NCBI GenBank assembly: GCA_035048815.1
Contig: JAUCBN010000034.1
Location: 9,030,737 to 9,094,736, forward strand
Direction of reading: 5' to 3'
DNA from: Abelmoschus esculentus
Taxonomy: Eukaryota; Streptophyta; Magnoliopsida; Malvales; Malvaceae
DNA: 64,000 bases
The notes below the pieces were generated by a model that was given only the letters and a program-made list of their open reading frames with translations, was not told the origin of the DNA and did no database searches. The number at the start of each line of letters is the position of its first letter. Positions within the stretch are counted from its first letter, which is position 1. Shown here in pieces: positions 36,967-45,787 of this stretch. Both the position numbers and the translations under genes were made by a program.

Positions 36967-38293
36967 TGATAAGTGCTCAACACACTATCACTTTTTACTC
37001 CTTTTATGGGCATTAATCACCAAATATACACCCACTTGGACCAATGCATGAACTCAATGTGATATATTTAGAAGTTAAGCTCATAAAGATAATATTTACA
37101 GAAAAGGCACGTTTTACTGCATTTTTATATCTGTGCAGGAGAACCAGTGCCGCGGCAGTGACAAGGCCGAGGCAGGACCTGATGCCGAGGCAGCAGTAGA
37201 AAGACAGGAAGCAAGACTGTAGGCGATGGAAAGATAAAAATCCAAGGAACGTGTTTGGACTCAAAGCCCATGGATCGGAGCTGGCTAGCACAAGGAAAAG
37301 CCCAAAGGCAAGATCACGCGGGAAAGCCCCCTTAGCCGAATCTAAACTTGGAAATATTTTAATTATGTACTTGACTTGTTCCCTACTCCAAGTTGTATTA
37401 TACTTAGGAAATGTTTGTCATAGGTCTAGCCTATATAAAGACCTAGCCACCCAATGTATTAGACACACAGAATACCTAGGGAGAGAGACGATCTTTATAC
37501 TTGTCTTCTTCCTCTCCATTATGTTCTAAACCTTCTTAGGGATTAGGTGAAGGTTGTCGAGTATATGTGAGAGGAGATTGTACTTTGTCTTTGATTCAAT
37601 GCAATAAAATTATCAAGGTTTGTTTATCCTTTTTTATTCCTTGTTCTCGCATTCAAGCTCGGGAGAGGAGAGTGTGAGTCATCCATTTATCTAAGCTCGG
37701 GAGAGTTAGATTCACGAAAGGGATAAGTACGGTGTTTCAATCGCGAAATACTAACTCGGCCTAGGGATAGGTTAAGAGTTTCAGCGGCTAAAAGAAGTGT
37801 GAGATTGGTTGGTGAGTATAATTGGTTCATGCCGGGAGGTATCATCAAGGACTAGTCATCAACAACACTCTGACTTAGGGATAAGCAGAGTCATTCAAGG
37901 ACACTTTGCCGAACTTTGGTAAAGTCTACCCACGAGCAAGGGATTGCCGCGACGGACCAGTATCGTCGCTGCCAAGGCAGTAAACTGTAGTGCTGCCGAG
38001 GCAGTGATATACGATTGCATTGAGCAGAGACAAGTCAATCAAATCCACAATACAACGCAACTGGATCCTGACCCATCTCTCTCTATTATTCCAACTCTTT
38101 AGTTTTATTTAGTTATTTTAGTTTAGATAAACCAACTCAAGTCACTTGTGTTTTTACTTTTCTACAGAACAAGAAGGTGAATGAAGCATATTAAGTCTAC
38201 CGGTCCCTGAGGAGACGATAATCCGATAATACTTATCACTTATTACTTTCGATGTGTCCACTTGCACTAAACGCGCACTTTTGACACGCGACA
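36967..38293 (+). repeat. LTR A of E1 (5' LTR)
   Basis: It starts TGATAAGTGCTC and ends ACACGCGACA. It is matched along its length by solo LTR B (47718-49054). TATATAAA at 37432-37439 and AATAAA at 37603-37608 fit a promoter and poly(A) signal within the LTR. Words of the type GCCGMGGC occur at 37149, 37166, 37184, 37971 and 37995. Confidence 0.9.
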
Positions 38294-38299
38294 AGTTTT

Positions 38300-38317
38300 T
38301 GGCGCCGTTGCCGGGGA
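38300..38317 (+). other. Primer-binding site, tRNA-Asp
   Basis: TGGCGCCGTTGCCGGGGA is the exact 18-base complement of the 3' end of plant tRNA-Asp(GTC) as I know it, including CCA. It lies 6 bases after the LTR end, the expected place for minus-strand priming, and is the PBS type used by Athila/Tat elements. Confidence 0.9.
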
Positions 38318-38427
38318 CTGACAACTAAATTTTGTTTTCTTTATTTTTTTGTTTCTTTTTATTTTTACTAACATATTTTCTTTTTCTTTAAAAATTATAG
38401 GTGTGTTTCAAGTGAGGGATTTTCAAG

Positions 38428-39249
38428 ATGCAAGGAGAAAGAAAGAAATCTATTCGGGAGTTGATGTTGGAAGATATGAATCGAGCCAATCTAGAATTTC
38501 CTAGATTAAATGATGATTATCTATGCCAACCAAGAGCAACCCAACAAGTTTATGCCTGGGCAAATTTTTGTTTTAATTGCGGAGATGATCATTTGGTTAG
38601 CAATTGCCCGTATAGTACTGGAACATATGGCCACATAGAGGACCATAGATGGAACCAACAACAAAATCCTTCATGGTATGATCAAAACGCTCAAAATTTT
38701 TACCATGACAATTTTGTTAATGTTACAGATAAGCCATGGCAATATAATTCTTCTCAAGAGTATCCAAATTCATTAGAGGAAACATTGAAAGCATCAATGG
38801 CTAGAATTGAAGAATTAATGACAGAACAATCAAGGCTATTGGATGCACATATAGCTAGGTTGGATGCACCCTTGAAGGATCTAGAAGATCAATTGCAGAG
38901 ATCCATATATGCCATGGAAGAGTCTACAGAAATAATTGCCACGGCAATAGAGAAGCCTGAACAGGGCAATGTCACGATACCATTCAATGAGGCTGATGAG
39001 AGTAATGTTATAGAAAATTCTGAGGAGTCTGATTCCCAAGATGTCATATCAACACTGATGCTGAAGAAGGAATTTGAGGATTACTCTCACTCACAATTGC
39101 CTAGGCAATTACATGACGACATGTTCGATCAACAAGATGGCAATACCGTGATAATGGAATATGAGAAGGTATTGAACCTTTTGAATTCTTTAAAAACTCA
39201 TCTCTTCCATTGCAGGTATCTTTCGAGGAATCAACATTACAAGATTTGA
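38428..39249 (+). pseudogene. Gag fragment (nucleocapsid zinc knuckle), Athila-like
   Basis: This 273-codon frame starts with ATG about 110 bases after the PBS. Residues 48-60 form a zinc knuckle C-X2-C-X3-H-X4-C (CFNCGDDHLVSNC), the spacing I know from plant Athila/Tat gag. It is followed by an Asn/Trp/Tyr-rich linker (residues ~65-105), a predicted coiled coil (~113-165) and an acidic tail. The capsid domain expected before the knuckle is absent, since only about 45 residues precede it. The frame ends in a shift at about 39200, after which the next feature continues in another frame. In an intact element this protein packages the RNA genome. Confidence 0.7.
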
Positions 39250-39617
39250 AGTCATCACAAATAGGATATGATTATTTGGAAGATGATATTTTATCTGTTA
39301 CAATTCCATCTAATAGTAGTTCTCAACCAAAATCTCTACCGATGGAGATTTTTGAGAAGCATAAAGAACAATGGGGGTTGATTCTTGAAGACTCAAAAAA
39401 AGATGATTCTTCATTTGACATACACAGAATTTTGGCAAAGGACTGCCACGACAATTGGCTAGCACAACAATTGCCTCGACAACAAAGGCTATATCCAACC
39501 ATTCTGAAAGTCAACGAGAATGAGGTAATTAAATGGTTGGATATTGATATAATTTTTTCTATCGAGATATTCGTGCCATCAGGAATAATATCAAGTTGGA
39601 GGATAAGCATGGACTAA
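39210..39617 (+). pseudogene. N-terminal start of Athila-type reverse transcriptase
   Basis: Overlapping the gag frame in a different phase, this frame has the order of segments that precedes the RT catalytic core in Athila pol: an LQDLKSSQIGY-like stretch (usual form ELKPLPxHLKY), FEKHKEQWGLILED (usual LxxHKxAIGWxIxD), DIHRIL (usual MHRIL) and EVIKWLDIDIIFSI (usual EVxKWLDAGIIYPI). It then stops. The catalytic YxDD region is absent, so the piece cannot be active. Protease is also missing between gag and this segment. The assignment rests on motif order, not an alignment score. Confidence 0.6.
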
Positions 39618-40293
39618 AAAAGAACACAAACGGAAGACACCTCCACCATGATAGCACAAATGGGAGTATCCGTACCCGTATTATCCCATATCTTTTTGAG
39701 TAGAATTGTCACTCGATGGAGGGTGCAGATGGACTATAAAAAATATCGGAAACGATCATCCATAAGTTTTCCTTATATTCTTATTTTATATTAATTTTTT
39801 CTTTTATTTTATTTGGTATTTTCATGAATTCTCTTTATGGTATTTAGGAATAATTATCTTCTCATTATTTGAATGTTTCTTTATTGATATTTATCTTTTT
39901 AGGTTAGGATAATAAGCAAGAATAAAGGAGAAATAGTTCATAGCAGGAACTCTGCCGAGGCAGAAAAACAGTGTCAGGGCCGCAGCAGTCCCAACGGGCA
40001 GAACAGTGTAACGGCTAGTCTGCCGAGATTCCTGCCGCGACAGAAAAGGAAACGGCAGAAAAGGAAACAGTAGAAAAAGGAAACGATTACAAAACGGCTA
40101 GTGGCTTCAACGGTCACAAGGCCGAGGCTTATATAAGAAACTACTTACTCTTGAACTATTCACCCTTGTTTTCTTGTTTTCTTTAGTATTCATAACAATC
40201 TCTCTCTCACATTACTCTCTGCCTACTCATAATTTTTGTGAAATCCAGATTCTTTTCAAGAAAAACTCCAAGAAATCACATCTCTCAATCTTG
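39618..40293 (+). other. E1 spacer between pol relic and third ORF
   Basis: Non-coding DNA with CTGCCGAGGCAGA-type palindromic words (about 39950-40040), TATATAAG at about 40130 and an untranslated-leader look before the ATG at 40294. The TATA-like word could drive a separate transcript for the third ORF; this is inference. Confidence 0.4.
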
Positions 40294-41827
40294 ATGGCAA
40301 CATACAAGCGATTCGCCCCCGCCAACATTGAAGATCGCTTCAACCGATATTTCATCGCTCGACAACTGTGGGAAGAGCAAGGTTTCCAGCATGCAGACGA
40401 TGAAAATTACGGCATTGAGCACTACCTGTTCGACAGAATTAAGTTCCAAAACTGAGAAATTTTCTGTCTCCAACCTGCCCAGGCGAATGCTACGATCGTG
40501 CGGGAGTTCTATGTGACGGGCCCAGTAAAGACTCCCTCTTTGTTCACTGCCGCGGCAGGCCAGTCCAGCTCGATGCCGAGACAATAAACAATTTCTAGGG
40601 CCTCACTCCTAACATTGACATTCACGCCGAATTCATGGAAGAAGTCACTGCCGAGGACTACGATCTCATCAAAGATGATCTTTGTTATGCGAACACCCCA
40701 TGGGAAACCGGTACCCATAGAGGATCCATAACAAGACAAAGCCTAAAGCCCGAGACCAAGATGTGGAATACCTTTGTCAAGCGACGGCTCATCCCCACGT
40801 CACATAATAGCACGGTGGATCGCAAAAGATTGATGCTTATCCAATCCATCATCAACAAGAGGACCATCAACGTTGGAGAGATCATCCTTCGAGAAATTCA
40901 TGAGTGCAGTAAGAAAGATAGGGGACCATTGTATTTCCCTTGTTTGATCACGGGTTTATGTGTTGCCGCAGGTGTGCCCATCGAAGAGACGGACGAATAC
41001 ACGCCTCCACGACGAGGATGGACCAGGGACTTCTGTCACAAAGTCATGCAAATCACACAAGCAGAGCCTGCCCAAGCAACGCCGCAGCAGTTCACTGCCG
41101 ATACTGCTGCTGGGGCCCAGTACACGACAGAAATGCCTAGTACTGCCTACACCTCTGCTGCAGCAGACCCGTACCAAGAGATCTTGCAAAGGATGGCAGC
41201 AATGGACCTCAGACAACAAAGGTACATGGAGTACCAAAGGGATTTCAATGGCACCTTAGCTCAGATGATGCTGCACGTTTTCCCGGACCAAGGAGCACAA
41301 TTTCCGGAGTTTCCCAACAACATGTTCGTCACAGCCGCCCCTTACACCGAGACTACACCAGCCCCGGGAGGACCAAGGTCGTTCTTCCATGCGGACCCTC
41401 AACCCCAATACCAGGCTGCCGGCCCATCTAGGGCAGCGGATTCTGCCGCAGCCTCGTCTACCAGCAGAAGGCCATCCAAGAGGAGGGCCGTTTTCAACAT
41501 TCTACCCCGATCACCAATTATCATGGGCAGTCTATCAGCCGAGATAGATGCCTATGTGCACCAAAGCTCCACGCTGCCGACCCAAGTACACACCACACCG
41601 GAGGAGCAACAGCAATGGGAGGTGGAACGGACGTAATGCTAACCGAAGAGATGACTGAGGTAGAAGAAGGAGAAGAGGTAGAGGCCCCAATGCAACGAAC
41701 ACCACCCACTCGAGTCCAACCGCCCCGACAAGCAAAAGCGCAACCATCGCCCTCACCAAGGACAAAGCAATCAGCAGCAAGGCCGAGGAGGAAAATTGTT
41801 ACAAGCAGCTCTTCGGAGTCGCTTTAA
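40294..41827 (+). pseudogene. Putative plant transposon protein (PF20167-type) ORF, frameshifted
   Basis: Three frames must be joined. 40294-40455 begins MATYKRFAP and contains RFNRYFIARQLWEEQGF. A second frame near 40480-40580 includes IVREFYVTGPV. The frame from about 40590 (ATG at 40635) to 41636 carries EFMEEVTAEDYDLI, LKPETKMWNTFVKRRLIPTS, INVGEIILREIHEC and FPCLITGLCVAAGVPI. The last ~65 codons lie in a third frame (to 41827), Pro/Arg-rich with SSSSES at the end. These are hallmark segments of the 'putative plant transposon protein' family (PF20167, to my recollection), often encoded after pol in Athila-like elements. Function is unknown. At least three shifts plus an in-frame stop make it a pseudogene. 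The middle (about residues 150-260 of the long frame) is Gln/Ala/Pro-rich and probably disordered. Confidence 0.65.
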
Positions 41828-41921
41828 AATCTTTGTCCCTAATTCAATATTACTTGCTATTACTGTTTTAAATGCTGCTTATTTCATATTTTGTTTTGCC
41901 GCTTATTTCTTCAAATATAAA

Positions 41922-41957
41922 GCATTGAGGACAATGCTTGGTTTGAGTTTGGGGGTG
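41922..41957 (+). other. Hairpin followed by PPT-like G-run in E1
   Basis: GCATTGAGGACAATGC has a 6-bp stem (GCATTG/CAATGC) and is followed by GTTTGAGTTTGGGGGTG. The same design precedes LTRs at 45750-45787 and 59173-59215. Here no LTR follows directly, so this may be an internal copy. Confidence 0.6.
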
Positions 41958-42302
41958 CAGATTCACTGCCAAGGCAGCAATCTACTGCCGCGGCCTTGCC
42001 AAAAAGGGAGTATTCCAGTGATTTTTTATAAATTTTTATGCTCACCGCCTGACTTGAATTAACTGCCTGCACTTTTGCACTACTCATCATCAGTATTGCC
42101 TTAGTTTATTCTTTAAGGCTATAAAAATCTTTCTCCTTACCATGTTTAGGTTTTGTTAAGAGGGCTTAACCTTAGGATGCTTAAGGATGAAAACTTAGAA
42201 GCTTACTATAGGAAAAACTTTAAACACTTTTGGGACTTGTTGGATTATAGGAGTTCTTTTGATGAACTTAGGTGATAAAGACTTAGATTTTTGGAAAAGT
42301 AA

Positions 42303-42456
42303 CTAGAGGTGCCTACCACCGGCTCTAGAAAGTCTCTTCTTCATGCTAGAGGTGCCCGAAATTGGCTCTAGTATGTTTTAAGGAGTATTAAAAAGAAAGA
42401 AGGAATTTAGTGAAAAGAAAAACACAAGTCTTTGAAGTGCCCGAAATTGGCTCAAG
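42303..42456 (+). repeat. Short-hairpin array in E1
   Basis: Three 26-27-nt units (42303-42328, 42346-42371, 42430-42456) have the form CTAGAG-GTGCC...GGCTCTAG. Outer stems are CTAGAG/CTCTAG in the first two and a CTTTGA/CTCAAG-like pair in the third. E2 has four comparable units at 45337-45486. Confidence 0.7.
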
Positions 42457-42689
42457 ATTTGGTGTTTGAAAAGAAGAGAAACACTTAACCAAATTCTACT
42501 TGTCTTGAACTTAGAGTTTGTTTAAGAAAGCCTTTAATCAAACTTGTTCACAAAAACGCACACACTCACAATTCTTATAGTTTGTTTCTAGGTGAACCTT
42601 TGGGTAACCGAATGGTTAAGGCTTAAGAATAGGCCTAGTTATGGTGGGGAGAATAGATGGACATGTAAGACCAAGAGAGAGTAGAGTTA

Positions 42690-43575
42690 TGGTTTTAAAT
42701 ATGGTTTTAATTTGATGCATTGATGATCTTGTTTAGAGCTTCCTCACTAAGCCTGTTTTGCTTAAGATCCCTTTTCATCTTTGCAGAAAAATAGAGACAT
42801 TTGGGGCTGCATTTGGAGCAAGAGGACCAAGGGGAAAAGACCTGACCTTTTTGGTATGAATAAATAGGGGCTCGACAATGTGTAAACCTATCCCTTATGA
42901 GAGTGTGTTTTGCTTTGGTTAATGACTTGTAATAAGACCTTATTTTGCTTTGGTTGTTGTTGGAAGGATTGTGGTAATGTTTTGGATTGTTTGAATTATG
43001 ATCATGCATGTATGTTTCTTGTTTTTAATCATAACATAGGGTACATGCCTATAGATAATTTTGGGGTCTTATATGTTGGTAAATGTGTGCTTAAAATTGT
43101 CCTTTATGCTTAGGGAGCATGCATATAGTTAAGGGTGATCAATGGATGTGTTTAGATGGGCTTTGAACCAACCAAAATTGCCTAATTAGTGATTCTGGAC
43201 AGGGGGTATCGAAACATCCTCTAGTGGTATCGATACCCCAAGGCAATTTTGGGGCGGCATCGAACCATGGTTCAATGCCATTACCTCATTGGACACCAAG
43301 GTATCGATACCACCCAAGGAGGTATCGATACCCTTGGCTTTCGAAGGGTTAATTAGCCACAACCATGCCATGGTACAGATACCATGCTTGATGGTATCGA
43401 TACCCATGACCAAAAAGGAGGAATTATAAGTGTTGAAAGCTTATGTTAGGTCGATTAAACTCCCGCAATCGAATATGGATGCTATGAATAACATTTTGAG
43501 TTGTAATATCACCTTGATGCATGATGTTCACTTAAATTCGTATTGGTAAATTAATGTTGGTTTTAGTCCCTATGA
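42690..43575 (+). repeat. T2 LTR, 3' part
   Basis: It matches T1 57380-58260 in order: 'CCTCACTAAGC', a GCAGAGA-like site, 'GGGTGATCAATGGATG'-like words, the palindrome block, then 'ATTTTGAGTTGTAATATCACC'. It ends abruptly at 43575, where E2 LTR sequence begins in mid-LTR. The GTTACA end of T2 and the first ~510 bp of E2 are both missing, so a deletion joined them. Confidence 0.6.
43205..43406 (+). repeat. Paired 12-bp palindromes, 21-bp spacing (T2)
   Basis: Perfect GGTATCGATACC at 43226, 43300, 43321 and 43393, with near copies at 43205 and 43372. Core starts are 43207, 43228, 43302, 43323, 43374 and 43395: three pairs each 21 bp apart. Confidence 0.9.
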
Positions 43576-44478
43576 TTTGTTTTACTCCAAGTTGTATTCC
43601 TACTTTGGAAAGGTTTGCCCTAGGCCAAGCCTATATAAACCATAGCCTATGTAGAGAGGAAGATATCTCGAAATCAAGTGTTCATAGAAAACCCTAAACT
43701 CCTCCATCATCCCCTTGGGGTTTAGGTTAGTTTGTGGAGTAGTTGTGGAAGAAAATTGTACTTTGCCTTCTTGTTTCATGCAATAAAATATCGAGGTTTG
43801 CTTTTTCTTTGCCATTCATTGTTCTTGCATTTAAGCTCGAGAGATAAGTTTTTGAGTAATCCATTTATCTAATATCAAGTGAGTTAGATTCATGAAAGGA
43901 ATAATTACGGTGTTTGAATCGGGAAACACTAACTCGGCCTAGAGATATGTTAAGAGTTTTAGCGGCTAAAAGAAGTGTGGGATTGGTTGGTGATTATAAT
44001 TGATTCAAGCCGAGAGGTACCGTGAAGGACTGGTCATCAACAGTACTTTGACTTAGAGATAAGCGGAGTCATCAAAGGACACTTTGCCGAACTTTGGTAA
44101 AGTCTACCCAATAGCAAGAGATTGCCGCGGCGGACAAGCATCATCGCTGTCGAGGCAATAATCTGCAGTACTGCCGAGGCAGTGTTATGCGATTGCATGA
44201 GACAGAAACAAGTCAATTGAACCCACACTACGAAGCACTCTAACCTGCCCCATTTTTCCATCCTTGATTTCTTGATCATTTGTCTTTATTGCTTTAATTA
44301 GTTTCCTTAGTTATAATCCAACTCAATTATCTGTTTCTTTACTTTTCCATTGTGCAGGAAGAATAAATTGCGTAAGTAAAGCCAATCCTCGTGGGTTCGA
44401 CATCTTAAATACTACAATCTGACAAAGGTGGAAGGAAGAATACTTCATCATAAAAGCAGGACTTTCTAGCCTCCATTA
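43576..44478 (+). repeat. Truncated 5' LTR of E2
   Basis: It matches 46300-47198 of the 3' LTR at high identity, including CCTATATAAACC (TATA-like) and 'GCAATAAAATATCGAGG'. It ends CCTCCATTA where the 3' LTR has CCTCCATCA. Confidence 0.85.
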
Positions 44479-44482
44479 GATT

Positions 44483-44500
44483 TGGCACCATTGTCGTGGA
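44483..44500 (+). other. Decayed tRNA-Asp primer-binding site of E2
   Basis: TGGCACCATTGTCGTGGA differs from the perfect E1 site at four positions. Three are C-to-T or G-to-A changes, as expected from deamination of methylated cytosine. Confidence 0.75.
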
Positions 44501-45336
44501 TTGGCGATTCCAACTTTCCTTTTTATTTTCTTGCACTACTATCTTAGGAAATTAGTTTAATTATTTTTGATTTATTTTTCCTTAGGAAACAAGTTTAATT
44601 ATGTTTGAGTTATTTTTTTAGGAAGGAAATCCAAGAAGGAGAATTCATGGAGCACATAAAACGATCCTGAAATCAAGCTCACCGTCCCACCTAAGAAACG
44701 GCCAAGGCGGCTGGCCACCCAAATGCAAGTGAAGGCGGGTTTGCGTCCCTAAAACTTAATCTCCCCCGTTTTATTTCATACTTCTTCATTATTGTTTTCC
44801 AGTGCAGTTTTTAGTTTCTTTCTCAACAAACTCCACACAAACTGATGACCCTCAGGATACAGAAGAGGCCAAGACGCGACATATAAATATTAGTTTATCT
44901 TTTCCTTGTCTCTTAATTTTTTATCTTGTCTTTTATTGTTGCCTTATGCTCAGATACATGCATTGAGGATAATGCATCCCTCGAGTTTGGGGGAGTATTG
45001 ATCCTATTTTCTGCCTTATAAAAATATATGCCATGTATGGAAATTATTCGGATTATCCTACTACTGCTTTAAATTTTGTCTTTACAACAATTACAGTTTT
45101 ATGCAATTTTTTTTAAGTCTGTTGAATTTTATTGAGACTGCCTCGGCAGTAATATATTCTCCAGCCGCCGCAGCAATATGCACCATTCACCAGACTTGAA
45201 ATTAGAAAGGTCTCTCAGGATTAGTACTTAGGATTAGACTATGAGCCTGAAAAATCTATAAACACTGTTAGTCTTAGTTGATTTTTAAAAGTTCTTTTCT
45301 TTGAAAAGCAATAATGGCTTAGGCTTAGATTTTAAA

Positions 45337-45486
45337 CTAGAGGTGCCTATCACCGACTCTAGTTTAGTCCATAGAGGTGCCTATCACTGGCTCTAGGACT
45401 TAGTCTTTTTCCCACATACTAGAGGTGCCCGAAATTGGCTCTAGTAAGAGTAGTTAACACTTGAGGTACCCGAAAACTGGCTCAAG
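45337..45486 (+). repeat. Short-hairpin array in E2 with covarying stem
   Basis: Four units: 45337-45362, 45371-45396, 45419-45444 and 45460-45486. The first and third have stem CTAGAG/CTCTAG, the second ATAGAG/CTCTAG, the fourth CTTGAG/CTCAAG. The fourth changes both sides and keeps pairing. Confidence 0.75.
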
Positions 45487-45748
45487 CAGTATAAGTATAT
45501 AGCAATATATATTTATATACCAAACAGGGAAAGAGAAAGAAAAATAATTGAAGAAAAATCTTAGTCGGAAGTCTTGAGCTAGAAAAAGGATTAGAACTTA
45601 GATAATCAACTTTGACACAGCTACACACACATTCACCAAGACTCATAGTCCAGTTCCGAGGAATTCCTAGAACCTAGAAGAGGCCGAGTCAAGAAAGGAA
45701 TTCTGCCGCGACAGGCAGGACGTATATTACTTTAAAATCAATCTTTTG

Positions 45749-45787
45749 CATTGCTTGAGGACAAGCAATAGTTTGATTTTGGGGGTG
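45749..45787 (+). other. Hairpin and polypurine tract before the E2 3' LTR
   Basis: ATTGCTTGAGGACAAGCAAT forms an 8-bp stem with an AGGA loop region. TTTTGGGGGTG follows and ends exactly at the LTR start TGATGAG (45788), the plus-strand priming position. Confidence 0.8.

Larger units (their letters stand above)
36967..42620 (+). mobile_element. E1: Athila-like gypsy retrotransposon, deleted and truncated
   Basis: Order: 5' LTR (36967-38293), tRNA-Asp PBS (38300-38317), gag zinc-knuckle fragment, start of reverse transcriptase, a ~1.5-kb third ORF of the putative plant transposon protein family, a hairpin and PPT-like G-run (41922-41957), then a hairpin array (42303-42456). Capsid, protease, most of RT, RNase H, integrase and the 3' LTR are missing. 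The right boundary is approximate: sequence matching the E2 3' internal region fades at about 42600 and T2 sequence resumes by about 42690. A non-autonomous family or a simple deletion derivative are both possible. Confidence 0.75.

Noticed and set aside
40956..41780. Several extra frames overlapping the plant transposon protein ORF
   Set aside because: They are shadows caused by the GC-richer composition of the real, frameshifted ORF.
44388..44402. tRNA B-box-like GTGGGTTCGAC in E2 LTR
   Set aside because: The same place in related LTRs reads 'GTGGGATCGATATC'; no A box or cloverleaf, so it is ordinary LTR sequence.
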